A DNA stretch of 64,000 nucleotides from Aliiglaciecola sp. M165 (GTDB lineage: Bacteria > Pseudomonadota > Gammaproteobacteria > Enterobacterales > Alteromonadaceae): NCBI RefSeq assembly GCF_007197995.1, contig NZ_VKKH01000006.1, positions 534,223 through 598,222 on the forward strand, written 5' to 3'. The notes beneath the pieces are model-generated. The model did no database searches and was not told the DNA's origin. It saw nothing but the letters and a program-made list of their open reading frames with translations. This document shows positions 63,594 through 64,000 of this stretch, piece by piece. Numbering within the stretch: position 1 is the first letter of the stretch; each line of letters opens with the position of its first letter. A program made the translations under genes and the position numbers.

Positions 63594-64000
63594 TGACTAG
63601 TCCTGAAATAGGTTGACACTTATTTCACATTAAAGCGCTCGATGAACTTCATCGGGCGTTTTGTATTTTAAGGCCAGATGCGGCCTTCTTTGATTATATA
63701 TCTGTATTGATTCTTCCACCATCTTCTTAGCATCCTCTAAGTTATTTGGTCTATTGAGAAGATATTCACCTTTGAGAATACCATTGACTCGCTCAGCTAA
63801 TGGATTTTGATAACAGTCATATCCGTCTGTCATGGAGCACTGCACATCATATTTGGAATGGAGCTGCTGGTACTCTCTGGAACAATACTGAAGACCTCTA
63901 TCGGAGTGATGAACGAGTTGACCATTTTTCAGGCGTTGCTTGAGTGCTCTTCTAAAAGCCTGCTTTACTGAGTGAGTTTTCATGTTGTCATCAACCTGAT
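63594..64000 (-). mobile_element. IS3-family insertion sequence (partial, runs off the window)
   Basis: A transposase gene on the minus strand and a possible terminal sequence beginning TGACTAGTCCTGAAATAGG at about 63595 mark the right end of an IS3-type element next to dnaJ. The left end, orfA and the second inverted repeat are beyond 64000, so the exact ends and target duplication cannot be fixed. Confidence 0.75.
63630..64000 (-). CDS. IS3-family transposase OrfB, C-terminal part
   Basis: About 123 visible residues. Integrase-core (rve) features: HHSDRGLQYCSREYQQ with the second catalytic Asp, MTDGYDCYQNPLAERVNGIL with the catalytic Glu region, and YNQRRPHLALKYKTPDEV at the end. The frame is open to the window edge. 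No internal stop in the visible part, so it may be active. Confidence 0.88.
   Translation of the reverse strand, partial: QVDDNMKTHSVKQAFRRALKQRLKNGQLVHHSDRGLQYCSREYQQLHSKYDVQCSMTDGYDCYQNPLAERVNGILKGEYLLNRPNNLEDAKKMVEESIQIYNQRRPHLALKYKTPDEVHRAL

Overview
The window looks like chromosome of a marine gammaproteobacterium of the Alteromonadales (Alteromonadaceae-like). The basis is family-level resemblance of the proteins, the pal-cpoB-tRNA-Lys-nadA order shared with E. coli, the bamE/recN/nadK and grpE-dnaK-dnaJ blocks, a CrbS/CrbR-type acetate-switch pair and a large TonB receptor. No 16S gene is present, so the genus is open.

Layout. 1-5.7 kb: end of the Tol-Pal cluster (pal, cpoB), a tRNA-Lys locus with unusual structured repeats, a LytTR regulator, an acyltransferase and nadA. 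5.7-10.9 kb: tRNA-Ser(GGA) with the same repeat family, a decayed Gfo/Idh fragment, and an AT-rich defence-like island (DNA methyltransferase, C-type controller with its operator, DGQHR protein with a nuclease-like N-terminus). 10.9-16.3 kb: ArsR/AHSA1/TfoX-like operon, GST, Lrp-type regulator, a secreted M3-peptidase-like protein without its zinc motif, and a PEP-CTERM protein. 16.6-22.6 kb: one operon of a PLP decarboxylase, pqiABC and a diguanylate cyclase. 22.7-29.9 kb: asnS and divergent bioA / bioBFCD around a BirA-type operator. 30-39.4 kb: membrane and cation genes (two CaCA exchangers, MgtE plus a stand-alone MgtE regulatory-domain protein, MscS, CNNM), rimK and an M42-like peptidase. 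39.7-48.4 kb: LMW phosphatase, class II DAHP synthase, SOS gene yebG, NYN protein, ybiT, bamE, recN, nadK. 48.5-59.4 kb: a poly(3-hydroxybutyrate) use cluster with divergent TonB receptor, then crbR/crbS. 59.6-63.6 kb: grpE, dnaK, dnaJ with sigma-32-like promoters. The window ends inside an IS3-family element.

The most unusual content is the repeat family at the two tRNA loci. Units end in a copy of the 3' end of the local tRNA (T-arm half, acceptor strand, CCA) and carry four hairpins. The hairpin stems change sequence between copies but stay complementary, and two of the four loops keep GGA. One unit interrupts a tRNA-Lys copy in its T-loop and another interrupts a tRNA-Ser-like copy. They resemble the E. 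coli tyrT/rtT repeats in arrangement, and the GGA loops raise the possibility of CsrA/RsmA binding. The second candidate for novelty is the methyltransferase / C protein / DGQHR-nuclease-like island.
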